Shown here in pieces: positions 53,638-61,819 of a DNA stretch of 64,000 nucleotides. Source of the DNA: JBKEAJ01 sp047974415. Lineage in GTDB: Bacteria > Bacteroidota > Bacteroidia > Bacteroidales > Prolixibacteraceae. The stretch lies in the NCBI GenBank assembly GCA_047974415.1, contig JBKECH010000020.1, positions 1 through 64,000 of the forward strand, written 5' to 3'. The position numbers were made by a program, and so were the translations under genes. Within the stretch, counting starts at the first letter, position 1; every line of letters begins with the position of its first letter. The notes beneath the pieces were generated by a model. That model was not told where the DNA came from. It saw only the letters and a list, made by a program, of their open reading frames with translations, and did not search any database.

Positions 53638-53661
53638 ATTTGTGATCATGTTAAACGAGCA

Positions 53662-53669
53662 CAAATATA
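53662..53669 (-). promoter_or_regulatory. Candidate -7 box (TATATTTG) for recJ
   Basis: TATATTTG on the minus strand lies 25 bases before ATG 53637. A good -33 element is not seen. Confidence 0.45.
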
Positions 53670-53901
53670 TGCAATAAATCCGTTACTCTTTTGCTCTGAA
53701 GAATGTATTGCTTGTTATTTCATGACAATATACTAATTACGACAGCTTTACACAATATATATTTCTATGTGTATAGAGCCTTTGCAGATTATGGAATTGA
53801 ATAATCTGTTTCTTATTTGTCTGATGTGTATCGCCAATACAATAATCCTAGTATGTGTAAGAGACTGTTGCTCATGTCTTGCCTTATAATCTTCCTTGGG
53901 T

Positions 53902-54360
53902 CTATAAGCGCTCCAGAGCATTGCGGTAAAGCCTACAAATGCGCCATTCGTCGGCAACTGTTGCGCCATGATTTTCGTAGAAATTGCGAGCCTTGCCATT
54001 ATCTACACCCAAGTCCCATTCCATGCGACCAACCTTTTGCTGTTTGGCAATCTCTGCTAGCTTTAGAAATAAAGTTTTCCCTACGCCAGAGCCTCTTATG
54101 TCTGCCTCAACCACCAAGTCTTCGAGGTGTAGAATCCGCCCTGCCCATGTCGAGGGTTTGTAGTAATAAACTGCGATTCCTACTATCCGTTTATTTTCGG
54201 CCACAAGGCAATGCATCTGAGGATTAGAACCAAAAAGCATTTCATCCAATTCGTTCTTGCTTACTTCCACTTGTTCAAGCATTCCCTCGTTTATTGCCAA
54301 CTCCTGTATCAGCTCATAGATTCTATCTAGGTCTGTGTTTATTGCACTTCTGTAGTTCAT
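53902..54360 (-). CDS. GNAT-family N-acetyltransferase
   Basis: A 152-residue acetyltransferase resembling the spermidine/diamine or thialysine acetyltransferase group. The acetyl-CoA loop is VVEADIRGSGVGKTLF, followed by MEWDLGVDNGKARNFYENHGA, the W-x-V-x-x-x-N-x-x-A-x-x-F/Y signature region. The substrate is unknown. ATG 54360 (MNYRSAINTD) is preferred over an upstream in-frame codon at 54399. The 264 bases to recJ hold no gene. Confidence 0.87.
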   Translation of the reverse strand: MNYRSAINTDLDRIYELIQELAINEGMLEQVEVSKNELDEMLFGSNPQMHCLVAENKRIVGIAVYYYKPSTWAGRILHLEDLVVEADIRGSGVGKTLFLKLAEIAKQQKVGRMEWDLGVDNGKARNFYENHGATVADEWRICRLYRNALERL

Positions 54361-54413
54361 TTCTTGTCCTCCAATTAATATGTATTTGTATGGTAGCAAA
54401 GATAATGATTATT

Positions 54414-54560
54414 TAGAGTCTGTCCATAAAGTCAATATCTGCTTATGCTCACTTTGCGAATTAGTCATTTACACAAGTAAACTCCCAATTCACAAACTCC
54501 CAGTATACAGAACGGCAAGCCTTGATATTTAACTTTACAGTTCAGACCCTTGACATTATG
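54414..54560 (-). repeat. MITE-like element, near full-length copy
   Basis: It opens TAGAGTCTGTCCATAAAGTC and ends AGACCCTTGACATTATGG, where the second terminal repeat is cut off after TATGG. The body is almost identical to the reverse complement of 20304-20462. The final ATG is the start codon of the gene at 54558. Confidence 0.8.
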
Positions 54561-54917
54561 GTAAAAATCTACAAAATTAGTAAAGCATCTGCAAACGGAG
54601 AAGTGGATGCTACAACCAAGGCAATTAACATTCTATTGTTAAAAGATAATTGGTCTGACGATACATTTTTATCAATCACCATTAAGACTCTGGACAGTTT
54701 GCACACAAGCCTGAACGAGGTCATTGAGCAAGGCAAAGCCGAATCGGTCTTAGAGGACAAGGACATGGCAAGGAACAAGGTGCTGAGCGAGTTATTTAAC
54801 TTTGCAAAGGGTTTTGCTTCGGTAGACGAACCTGCTGGCGACAGTGCCCGGAGGGTGATGAACATTTTGAACAAGCATGAGCTGACCAAGGTGGCTGCGC
54901 TCTTCAATCTCCTCTGA
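54558..54917 (+). CDS. Hypothetical protein, possibly a truncated DUF6261-like protein
   Basis: A 119-residue soluble, helical protein with no motif I recognise. A segment (about 85-105) with Asp-Lys/Arg-rich helices recalls the start of DUF6261 proteins of Bacteroidetes, which are about twice as long; this match is weak. The start ATG lies in the broken terminal repeat of the MITE at 54414-54560, so the gene may have lost its natural 5' end. Whether it is expressed is unknown. Confidence 0.5.
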   Translation: MVKIYKISKASANGEVDATTKAINILLLKDNWSDDTFLSITIKTLDSLHTSLNEVIEQGKAESVLEDKDMARNKVLSELFNFAKGFASVDEPAGDSARRVMNILNKHELTKVAALFNLL

Positions 54918-55034
54918 ACAACCGCTCCGGTGGCTTTTGTTTTGTTGGTCGCGGTGCTGCAAAACCTATGTTTTATTGAGCTCCGAAGAATTGCTGTGGT
55001 TTTTTAATGCCTATCTCACTTTGTGAAGTTTGCT

Positions 55035-56222
55035 TTATTTGTTTCCTATCCATGTTGCCGAGTGCCAGAGCTTTTCCAGTGGTCCTTGTTTATGCTTTTT
55101 GTACCAGATGTTGCAAATGTGCAGTTGAACAATGAATATAAATATCCCAAGGATTAGGCTAGCGGTATATCCCAGGTATGGTGCTAGGTTCAGTCCGACA
55201 GGAAAGAATAGTAAAGCTCCGATTATCGACTGTGCGACATAGTTCGTCAGGCTCATTTTTCCGTATATCCTCAGCTTTGCTGTCCATTTTTCGAAGTTAG
55301 TATTGTAGTATGCAAGTATGAATGATGATACAATTACTATTGTTAGTGATAGTTTTTGCCACATGTCTAGTACGGTTCCAATGGTGTCTTTAATGATTGG
55401 GGTAGCGCTATTGTCATACCACTGCACCTTAAGGGGGTACAGGATGGCGAATGCTATTGCCGATATGATTAGCAGTTTGACCCAGAAGCGGTTGTTTTGG
55501 TCGGATTTAACAAAGTAGTTGTTTCTACTAAGGAGGAATCCCGTTAGGAACAGTCCGATTGTCTGTACAAACCTTCCGCATCCCACAGCCCACATCAGGC
55601 TTGCTTTTTGCCCGGTTGTGATATTTTTCAAAAAGAAGTTGTTCCAGTTGCCACTTTGGACTCCTGCTTGTACTTCTTTGTACAATGCACCTACGTTTAG
55701 TTGTGGTAGGGTGTGCGATTTGTCGAAACAGCTGTATACGAAGTGAAGCAGTTCTATTGGTTGCATGAGGCATACTACGGCGATAATAAGTATTGTCTTG
55801 TTGCTCATTCTGCATACCAACACTAGCGATATTCCTGTAAAGACGAATAACATTAGCACGTCGCCACCAGGGAAGAATGCAGCATTTATTGTGGCAAAGA
55901 ATGCGAGGAGTATCAGTCGCCATACGAAACGCCATCTGAAGTCTGCTCCTTTGTTTTGCTGATTTGTATACTGCACGTAGAAGGTAAACCCAAATAGTAG
56001 TGCGAATATCGAGTATCCTTTGCCGGCGATGAGCGAGAATGTTGTATTGAACGTTATGGAGTCTATTGCATTTAGCCATGCTGGCTGGGCGAGAGTGTCT
56101 GGATATACTGGGTATATGAAGTGTTCTACGCAGTGTATTAGCAATATTGCCATTATCGCAAGTCCTCGCAGGGCGTCTGCCACGTCGATTCGTGGCACTT
56201 TGTTGAGATTGGTGTTGTTCAT
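55035..56222 (-). CDS. DUF418-domain membrane protein
   Basis: A 395-residue protein with about ten membrane helices. The start RIDVADALRGLAIMAILLIH is the typical DUF418/acyltransferase-like beginning. The C-terminal half has KMSLTNYVAQSIIGALLFF and CNIWYKKHKQGPLEKLWH, which mark DUF418 (YeiB-like). The function is not known. Its ATG follows directly on an R2 repeat. Confidence 0.85.
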   Translation of the reverse strand: MNNTNLNKVPRIDVADALRGLAIMAILLIHCVEHFIYPVYPDTLAQPAWLNAIDSITFNTTFSLIAGKGYSIFALLFGFTFYVQYTNQQNKGADFRWRFVWRLILLAFFATINAAFFPGGDVLMLFVFTGISLVLVCRMSNKTILIIAVVCLMQPIELLHFVYSCFDKSHTLPQLNVGALYKEVQAGVQSGNWNNFFLKNITTGQKASLMWAVGCGRFVQTIGLFLTGFLLSRNNYFVKSDQNNRFWVKLLIISAIAFAILYPLKVQWYDNSATPIIKDTIGTVLDMWQKLSLTIVIVSSFILAYYNTNFEKWTAKLRIYGKMSLTNYVAQSIIGALLFFPVGLNLAPYLGYTASLILGIFIFIVQLHICNIWYKKHKQGPLEKLWHSATWIGNK

Positions 56223-56320
56223 GTTGTTTAAAATTCTGCAATAAGTTGCACGCTGTAATCTGTAAGCTTAATGCCTATAGCATAAAGCTTACTGCCTATA
56301 TCTTATAGCTTTCATTGTTT
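56223..56320 (-). repeat. R2 intergenic repeat, copy 4
   Basis: On the minus strand it reads ATGAAAGCTATAAGATATAG near its start and CTTATTGCAGAATTTTAAAC at its end, 3 bases before the DUF418 ATG. The orientation relative to the gene is the same as for the copies at 12201 and 17225. Confidence 0.7.
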
Positions 56321-56325
56321 TATTT

Positions 56326-57408
56326 CTAGTCGTCGAGGATGTCCGTCTGCATTCTTACGGAGTCTTCGTGTATCAGTTGGTATAATATCTTTACGAAGGT
56401 CTCGTTTAGTTCTAGTTTCTTTGCGAGGTCCACGCGTTTATTAATAAGTTCTTCCCAACGTCCCATTTGCAACGCCATTACGTTGTTGATTTTCTTATAC
56501 TCTCCGATTTGCCGCGAGATTTCATTCCTCGATGCCATCAGTGCGAGCAGTTCAGTGTCTACGGCATCGATTCGGCTACGCAGGAGTTCTAGTTTGTCGT
56601 TATTATCGTCGAAACTATTGTTTCTTATCACCAGTTTGTCGAGGAGTTTGAATAGGTCCGTTGGTGTAAGTTGTTGTTCTTTGTCGCTGAGTGCGCAAGA
56701 AGGGTCTATGTGCGATTCTATCATCAACCCATCGATACCAACATCGAATGCTTTTTGTGATATTTCGCGGATTAGCTCTCGTTTTCCTGCGATATGCGAT
56801 GGGTCGCAAATGATTGGGAGGTTTGGCAGTATTCTTTTTGTTTCGATCAGGCTTGCCCATCCTGGATAGTTTCTGTATGGTGAAGTTTGATATGGAGTGA
56901 AACCTCTATGTATACCGACAATTTTTTTTATGCCTACGGCGCTGAGTCTTTCTATTGCTCCTAGCCACAGAGGCACGTCGGGGTTCATTGGATTTTTAAC
57001 CATTACTATTGTGTCTGTTCCTTTCAGTACGTCGCATATCTCCTGGACTACAAATGGGCTTGATGTTGATCTTGCACCTATCCACATCACATCAAGTCCG
57101 GCTTTCAGTGCTTCTTCTGTGTGTGTAGCATTAGCTATCTCTGTTCCAACCATGAGTCCTGTTTCTGCCTTTACTGTCTTAAGCCATTCTATTGCTATGC
57201 TTCCCATTCCTTCAAAGCATCCGGGTCTGGTTCTGGGTTTCCATACTCCTCCTCTGAATACATGCACCCTTTTGTCCTTTGCAAGTTCTTTTGCTGTTTC
57301 TATTGCCTGTTTTTCGCTTTCTAGGCTACATGGTCCAGATATCAAAAGGGGGTAATCTGTGCTTGGTAACCATGTGCTGATGGGTAATAAATCTAGTTCT
57401 AATGTCAT
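56326..57408 (-). CDS. Bifunctional DAHP synthase / chorismate mutase (type II)
   Basis: A 360-residue fusion for aromatic amino acid biosynthesis. The N-terminal 250 residues are a DAHP synthase of the KDOPS-like type (SGPCSLESEKQ, RGGVWKPRTRPGCFEG, IWIGARSTSSPF, CDPSHIAGKRE). The C-terminal 90 residues are an AroQ-type chorismate mutase (LRSRIDAVDTELLALMASRN). The first and the branch-point steps are thus joined, as often in Bacteroidetes. Its start overlaps the tyrA stop by 4 bases, so translation should be coupled. An attenuator lies upstream of tyrA. Confidence 0.94.
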   Translation of the reverse strand: MTLELDLLPISTWLPSTDYPLLISGPCSLESEKQAIETAKELAKDKRVHVFRGGVWKPRTRPGCFEGMGSIAIEWLKTVKAETGLMVGTEIANATHTEEALKAGLDVMWIGARSTSSPFVVQEICDVLKGTDTIVMVKNPMNPDVPLWLGAIERLSAVGIKKIVGIHRGFTPYQTSPYRNYPGWASLIETKRILPNLPIICDPSHIAGKRELIREISQKAFDVGIDGLMIESHIDPSCALSDKEQQLTPTDLFKLLDKLVIRNNSFDDNNDKLELLRSRIDAVDTELLALMASRNEISRQIGEYKKINNVMALQMGRWEELINKRVDLAKKLELNETFVKILYQLIHEDSVRMQTDILDD

Positions 57409-58301
57409 TCGTTATAAAGTTTAATAATTTTTTCTTCGTTCATTATCATATCGGATGCGTCGCCGTCGAGGACCTCTCTAATTGAGCTTGCACTTTTAAT
57501 GATATTGCTCATTTTCTCATAATCTTTGTTGTCCAATACGGTTTTAAATTCGTCGAGGAGTTTTATATATTTGTCTAGAGCTGCGGATATGTACTCTCTG
57601 TTTTGTTCAAATATTGGCACCCACATCGATGCTGTTGTTTTCGCCAGTCTTGTTGCAGATCTAAATCCTCCGCTTGCGAGGTCTACGATTACCTTTCGGT
57701 CTTCGTTTCGCAGGACTGTGTTTGCGAGGATATATGCCAGGGCGTGTGGCAGGTGCGAAACGTATGCGGTTGTGTGGTCTTGTTCGTCTGCAGACATGTA
57801 TGCTATTTTGCATGCTATTGCGCTGTATAGTTTTTCTACCATTGCAATGTGCTGAGGTGCGCTTGCTTCGTGGTTGCAGATGATTGCAATTTTGCCTTCG
57901 AATAGGTGGTCTACGGCAGCTGATGGTCCAGAGTTTTCTGTTCCTGACATTGGGTGTGTTGCCACAAAGCTTTTTCTGTTTTTGTGTGTATCTACGAGTT
58001 TGCATATTTTCGATTTTGTCGAGCCAACGTCCATCACAGTCGTTGCGCTTGGCACTATGTCGAGTATTTGTGGTAGTATTTTTATTGTGACATCCACAGG
58101 GGTTGATACTATCACTAGTTCGGCTTTTAGCACAGCTTTGTCCAGAGGCATTGTTCTGTCTACTATCTTCAATTCTTCTGCCATTTGGCAGTGTTTCTTG
58201 TTTGTGTCAGTGCCTATGAACTTGCTGTTTGGAAATACTCGCCGTATGTCTTTGGCGAGTGAGCATCCTATCAATCCTAATCCTACTATTGCGACTATCA
58301 T
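57405..58301 (-). CDS. tyrA: Prephenate dehydrogenase
   Basis: A 298-residue enzyme that turns prephenate into 4-hydroxyphenylpyruvate on the way to tyrosine. The NAD loop is VGLGLIGCSLAKDI. HPMSGTENSGPSAA contains the catalytic His region, and DEQDHTTAYVSHLPHALAY follows. It is the first structural gene after the leader and hairpin at 58361-58471 and should be controlled by them. Confidence 0.94.
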   Translation of the reverse strand: MIVAIVGLGLIGCSLAKDIRRVFPNSKFIGTDTNKKHCQMAEELKIVDRTMPLDKAVLKAELVIVSTPVDVTIKILPQILDIVPSATTVMDVGSTKSKICKLVDTHKNRKSFVATHPMSGTENSGPSAAVDHLFEGKIAIICNHEASAPQHIAMVEKLYSAIACKIAYMSADEQDHTTAYVSHLPHALAYILANTVLRNEDRKVIVDLASGGFRSATRLAKTTASMWVPIFEQNREYISAALDKYIKLLDEFKTVLDNKDYEKMSNIIKSASSIREVLDGDASDMIMNEEKIIKLYNE

Positions 58302-58360
58302 TGGTTTATGTTTATCGTTTTGTGTTTACAACATTGTTTGTTTTTGATAAAAAGCAAAGA

Positions 58361-58382
58361 AAGCCTCACTTTGGTGAGGCTT
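58361..58382 (-). terminator. Attenuator terminator upstream of tyrA
   Basis: On the minus strand AAGCCTCAC pairs with GTGAGGCTT around the loop CAAA, a perfect 9-bp stem followed by TCTTTGCTTTTT. It lies 60 bases before the tyrA ATG and 33 bases after the leader peptide stop, so it can end transcription before the operon. A competing structure is possible: UCAGUAUU (58406-58413) pairs with AAUAUUGA (58382-58389), and GAGG at the leader stop (58418-58421) pairs with CCUC of the terminator arm. Confidence 0.75.
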
Positions 58383-58414
58383 CAATATTGTAGTTATATG
58401 CACATAATACTGAC

Positions 58415-58471
58415 TTACCTCTGTTTTGGGCAAGAGCAATAATAAAAAAAAGATGTGCACACAAAATTCAT
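58415..58471 (-). CDS. Putative Phe/Tyr leader peptide (attenuator)
   Basis: An 18-residue open frame, MNFVCTSFFYYCSCPKQR, with adjacent codons for Phe-Phe-Tyr-Tyr plus one more Phe. It begins 26 bases after a TATATTTG box and ends in TAA 33 bases before the terminator stem. Downstream genes make tyrosine and chorismate/prephenate, so aromatic amino acid shortage would stall ribosomes at residues 8-11. The last codons (CAG AGG TAA) contain the GAGG needed for antitermination and would be masked when the ribosome reaches the stop. A segment in codons 4-7 (UGUGCACAU) can also pair with AUGUGCAUA after the stop. Confidence 0.75.
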   Translation of the reverse strand: MNFVCTSFFYYCSCPKQR

Positions 58472-58496
58472 TTCAATTGTTTTACTGTTCAGGGCA

Positions 58497-58504
58497 CAAA
58501 TATA
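58497..58504 (-). promoter_or_regulatory. Candidate -7 box (TATATTTG) for the aromatic operon leader
   Basis: TATATTTG on the minus strand with a TTG 18 bases upstream. Transcription would begin near 58490, about 20 bases before the leader peptide ATG. Confidence 0.6.
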
Positions 58505-58639
58505 ACAAATTAATGCACGACGCAAGCACAAACGCTCTATTTATCTGCGATTTTGTACTGTTGCCTTTGATTTTCCTAGCTTTTTTTTGGTTTTCGGTGC
58601 GATGCGCACTTTATATTATTTCAAATATCTGGTGTTTTA

Positions 58640-60955
58640 TTAGAATGGGTATCCAATACCGAAGTTTAGGTTAATGTCTTCGGCTCTGAGGCTGCGGTTG
58701 AATAAGATCCAGTTTATGTTGTCCTCGGCTCCGGGGTCGTGTACTTTAAGTCCAAGGTCGAACCTGATAAGGAAGTAGTTAAAGTCGAGTCTAATCCCAG
58801 TTCCTATGCCAAATGCAATTTGTTTGTAGAACTTATCGAACTGGAATTTTGCTTCTGGCTCGTTGGTCAATGTCCATATATTGCCTGCATCAGCAAAGAA
58901 GCATCCTTCAAGAATGCTAAATAGTTTGAATCTATATTCGGCATTTCCCTCAAGGATTATATCTCCAGCGGCATTTGGATATGATCCGCTTTTGTATTTA
59001 GTAGAGCCTGGGCCAAGGCTTCTGATGCCCCAAGCCCTGAGGCTATTAGAGCCTCCGTTGTAGAATCGCTCAACAAAGGGCATCACACTACTATTGCCAT
59101 ATGCATATCCAAGGCCTCCTAGGGCTCTGAAGGCGAGCTTATTCTTTGCGTTTAGTTTTATCCCTATGCCAGCCTCTAGGTATCCTTTTACAAATTGCGA
59201 GAACTGCACCTTAAACACCGAGTAGTAGCTATCGTTGGTCATTGAATCTATGTTTTTTGGCGAGCCGAGCAGGCTGGCAATTCCGTTCAGGGAGTTTCCT
59301 GCTAGTTTTACACTAAAGCGAAGGTATTTATACTTAGAATCGTTGGGTGAGGACTCTCGGAGGCTGAGTAAATATGAAGAACCGAATATGAACTGGTCTG
59401 AGAAGCTACTTTTTACGTACTGATCCTCTATGCTGGACATAAAAAAGGCGTCTATTCTCTTAAGGTCTACATAATTTGCTTCTATAAGGTTCAGGAGATG
59501 AGATCTATTCTGTCTGGATGTCCACTGATATCCCATTGATGCTTTGATTATCGAGCGTGTATATTCTATTCGGGAGTAGTAATTGTAGCTTAATCCAAAC
59601 CTCGTGTATGGTAGCTTGTCATTGATAAACCTTCGGGGGTTCAGTGGGCCTAAGAAGCGCGGTATGGTGAGTGTGTTTGCAAACAGGTACTCCCATGCCT
59701 TGTATGGATATTCTTTGTTGCTGAGGGCTTTTATCTGGTTTTCTCTCGATACTTTGAATTCTGATTCAAATAGTTCGGCACGCCTAAATATATTCCGGTG
59801 CTGATACTTGGCATTTATTCCCACGCCTATATTCCCCACTTGGTTGCTTCCTTTCAACTCTGCCATTATGCTTTGTTGCCTCACAGGTTGTAGCACTACA
59901 CTTGTGTTGAGTACATTTTTGGCAGAGTCTGTAATCCTATTGCTAACGCTGATGGCATTAAAGTTGTGGGAGGCGTTGAAGGCTCTGTATATCCTATCTA
60001 TATTTGACAGTTTATATATCGAGTCCATGCTCCCAGCAATCATCCGATGCAGAAACCTAGGTTTATATCGCAATGGTTCTCTATAATATATTTTTACTCC
60101 TTTATACTCTAGTGTGTCTATCTTTCTAGTTCCCTCCTCGTCTGCGTCTGCCTTGCGCTTGCGTTTTCTTTTTGCTGGGTCTCGCAGGTATATATTGTAC
60201 TGCCCCATTTTGTACACATTATGTTCCAGGGCGGTGCTGTCGGCGTCCAAAGGAGTTTCTATCACAAACCTCAAATCTACCCCCTTGTCCTTGTGCAAGG
60301 TATCAGCGATGAAGAACATATAATCTTTATTGAATTTATAATATCCATTGTTCTGAAACAGCTCTGTAATGCGCACAATATCTTTCTCCATTCTGGTTGC
60401 GTCGAATATGCTGCCTCCATATATTGATAATAGTCCTCTATTCTCGTCAAACATCCTTGCCATAACACTGTCTTTTACATCCACTTGGATCTCCTCTACT
60501 ACTGTTGGTGCTCCGGCTTTGACGTCGATATTGAGGCTTACTTTTCGCGCCGACGAGTCTACGGCAACTTTTGTTTGCACCGAGGAGTTATAGTACCCTC
60601 GGTTCTGCATGTATACTCTGATAAGGTCTTCAGTTCCCGACTGCGCTGTGGAGTTGTAAATTGCGGGAACTTCGCCAGTATTTTTCATCCATCCGCCTTC
60701 TTTGTCCTTCGGCGACAGGTTATAGAGCCACAGATGGAACTTGAACAGTCCAAGGATTTTAGTGTTTGCCCTAGTGTTGATTGATGCTTTTAAATCTGTC
60801 GCGTCTATTTTTTTATTGTCGATATTGAGATCAACTCTTTTGAGGAAGTATTCGTCCTCTGGGACGTATCTGGTAACGGAGCACGAGGTGAGTAATGACA
60901 GCAAAACTGGGGCTGCCAGAAGCAAATAAAAGTATATTGGAGTTTTAGGAGTCAA
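58640..60955 (-). CDS. tamL: Lipidated Omp85-family outer membrane protein (TamL-type)
   Basis: A 771-residue BamA/TamA relative with an N-terminal lipobox (C25 in LLSLLTSCSVTRYVP). The periplasmic part (about 30-380) holds POTRA-like units (YMQNRGYYNSSVQTKV, LFQNNGYYKFNKDYM). The C-terminal 390 residues are a beta-barrel with FYNGGSNSLRAWGIRSLGPG, the conserved lid-lock region (VRGF/Y-type, here LRAWG), and a C-terminal GIGYPF strand with Phe. The lipid anchor is the mark of Bacteroidetes TamL, thought to work with TamB in envelope assembly. No tamB gene is adjacent. Confidence 0.87.
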   Translation of the reverse strand: MTPKTPIYFYLLLAAPVLLSLLTSCSVTRYVPEDEYFLKRVDLNIDNKKIDATDLKASINTRANTKILGLFKFHLWLYNLSPKDKEGGWMKNTGEVPAIYNSTAQSGTEDLIRVYMQNRGYYNSSVQTKVAVDSSARKVSLNIDVKAGAPTVVEEIQVDVKDSVMARMFDENRGLLSIYGGSIFDATRMEKDIVRITELFQNNGYYKFNKDYMFFIADTLHKDKGVDLRFVIETPLDADSTALEHNVYKMGQYNIYLRDPAKRKRKRKADADEEGTRKIDTLEYKGVKIYYREPLRYKPRFLHRMIAGSMDSIYKLSNIDRIYRAFNASHNFNAISVSNRITDSAKNVLNTSVVLQPVRQQSIMAELKGSNQVGNIGVGINAKYQHRNIFRRAELFESEFKVSRENQIKALSNKEYPYKAWEYLFANTLTIPRFLGPLNPRRFINDKLPYTRFGLSYNYYSRIEYTRSIIKASMGYQWTSRQNRSHLLNLIEANYVDLKRIDAFFMSSIEDQYVKSSFSDQFIFGSSYLLSLRESSPNDSKYKYLRFSVKLAGNSLNGIASLLGSPKNIDSMTNDSYYSVFKVQFSQFVKGYLEAGIGIKLNAKNKLAFRALGGLGYAYGNSSVMPFVERFYNGGSNSLRAWGIRSLGPGSTKYKSGSYPNAAGDIILEGNAEYRFKLFSILEGCFFADAGNIWTLTNEPEAKFQFDKFYKQIAFGIGTGIRLDFNYFLIRFDLGLKVHDPGAEDNINWILFNRSLRAEDINLNFGIGYPF

Positions 60956-60975
60956 TCTTTATAACTAATTTTACG

Positions 60976-60983
60976 CAAATATA
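60976..60983 (-). promoter_or_regulatory. Candidate -7 box (TATATTTG) for tamL
   Basis: TATATTTG on the minus strand lies 21 bases before the tamL ATG. The 45-base gap to the divergent methyltransferase gene shows no matching -33 element. Confidence 0.45.
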
Positions 60984-61000
60984 ATCCAAAAGATTACTTC

Positions 61001-61771
61001 ATGTCTAATACATTGAGCAAAAACTTAGAAAAAACAATTAAAAGTTTGAACTCCAAGAAGGGTCGGACAAAAAGTGGACTCTTCTTGGCAGAAGGCTCTA
61101 AGCTTATTGCCGACATGTTGCGTGCCGAGCATTACGCTTTGTTTAAGCTAGTCACCACGAAGGAGCTGAGCCCCTTATTCGACGTGCCAGAAGAGAAACT
61201 AATCCTCGGCACTGCCGATGATATAAAAAAAGTGTCGCTACAGAAGTCGCCACAAAGCGCCCTCGCCCTTTTTCACTTCCCCGAACAAAGCCTGGAGTCA
61301 AACTTGGACCTCGACGGGCTCACCATCTGCCTCGATGGGCTACAGGACCCTGGTAATCTAGGTACAATAGTTAGAACCTGTTCTTGGTATAGTATTAAGA
61401 ACATCGTTTGCTCAGTGGACACTGCCGACATTTACAATCCTAAAGCTATCCAGGCAAGCATGGGTGGGCTGTGCAACGTGAATGTCTACTACACCGATTT
61501 ACTAGGGTTTATTGACAAATGCAAAAACTTGGGAGTACACGTTGCGACAACGCAAATGCAAGGGCAAGACCTGCACAAGACCAAAGTGCCAGAATCTCTT
61601 ATCCTAATACTAGGCAACGAGGGTAAAGGGGTATCAGAAGCACTGTCAAAGGCTGCAAGCTCCAAACTTGCCATACTACCCTTCCACAAAGGCGTGGGGG
61701 CAGAGTCTCTGAATGTATCAATAGCAAATGCTATCTTTTGCCACGAGTACAGAAGGCAACACCACAACTAG
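61001..61771 (+). CDS. TrmH-family (SpoU) RNA methyltransferase
   Basis: A 256-residue SPOUT methyltransferase with an N-terminal substrate-binding domain (about 1-95) and the knotted SpoU domain (about 105-255). Motifs are LDGLQDPGNLGTIVRT, LILGNEGKGVSEAL and LPFHKGVGAESLNVSIANAI. It 2'-O-methylates rRNA or tRNA; the target cannot be read from the sequence. Confidence 0.92.
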   Translation: MSNTLSKNLEKTIKSLNSKKGRTKSGLFLAEGSKLIADMLRAEHYALFKLVTTKELSPLFDVPEEKLILGTADDIKKVSLQKSPQSALALFHFPEQSLESNLDLDGLTICLDGLQDPGNLGTIVRTCSWYSIKNIVCSVDTADIYNPKAIQASMGGLCNVNVYYTDLLGFIDKCKNLGVHVATTQMQGQDLHKTKVPESLILILGNEGKGVSEALSKAASSKLAILPFHKGVGAESLNVSIANAIFCHEYRRQHHN

Positions 61772-61819
61772 GACTTGGACAAGAAGAGCACATGAACACT
61801 ACAATATTCAACAATAAGG

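Larger units (their letters stand above)
58302..58639. other. Leader region of the aromatic operon
   Basis: These 338 bases hold the promoter box, leader peptide, antiterminator and terminator described separately, all on the minus strand. No other gene is seen. Confidence 0.65.
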
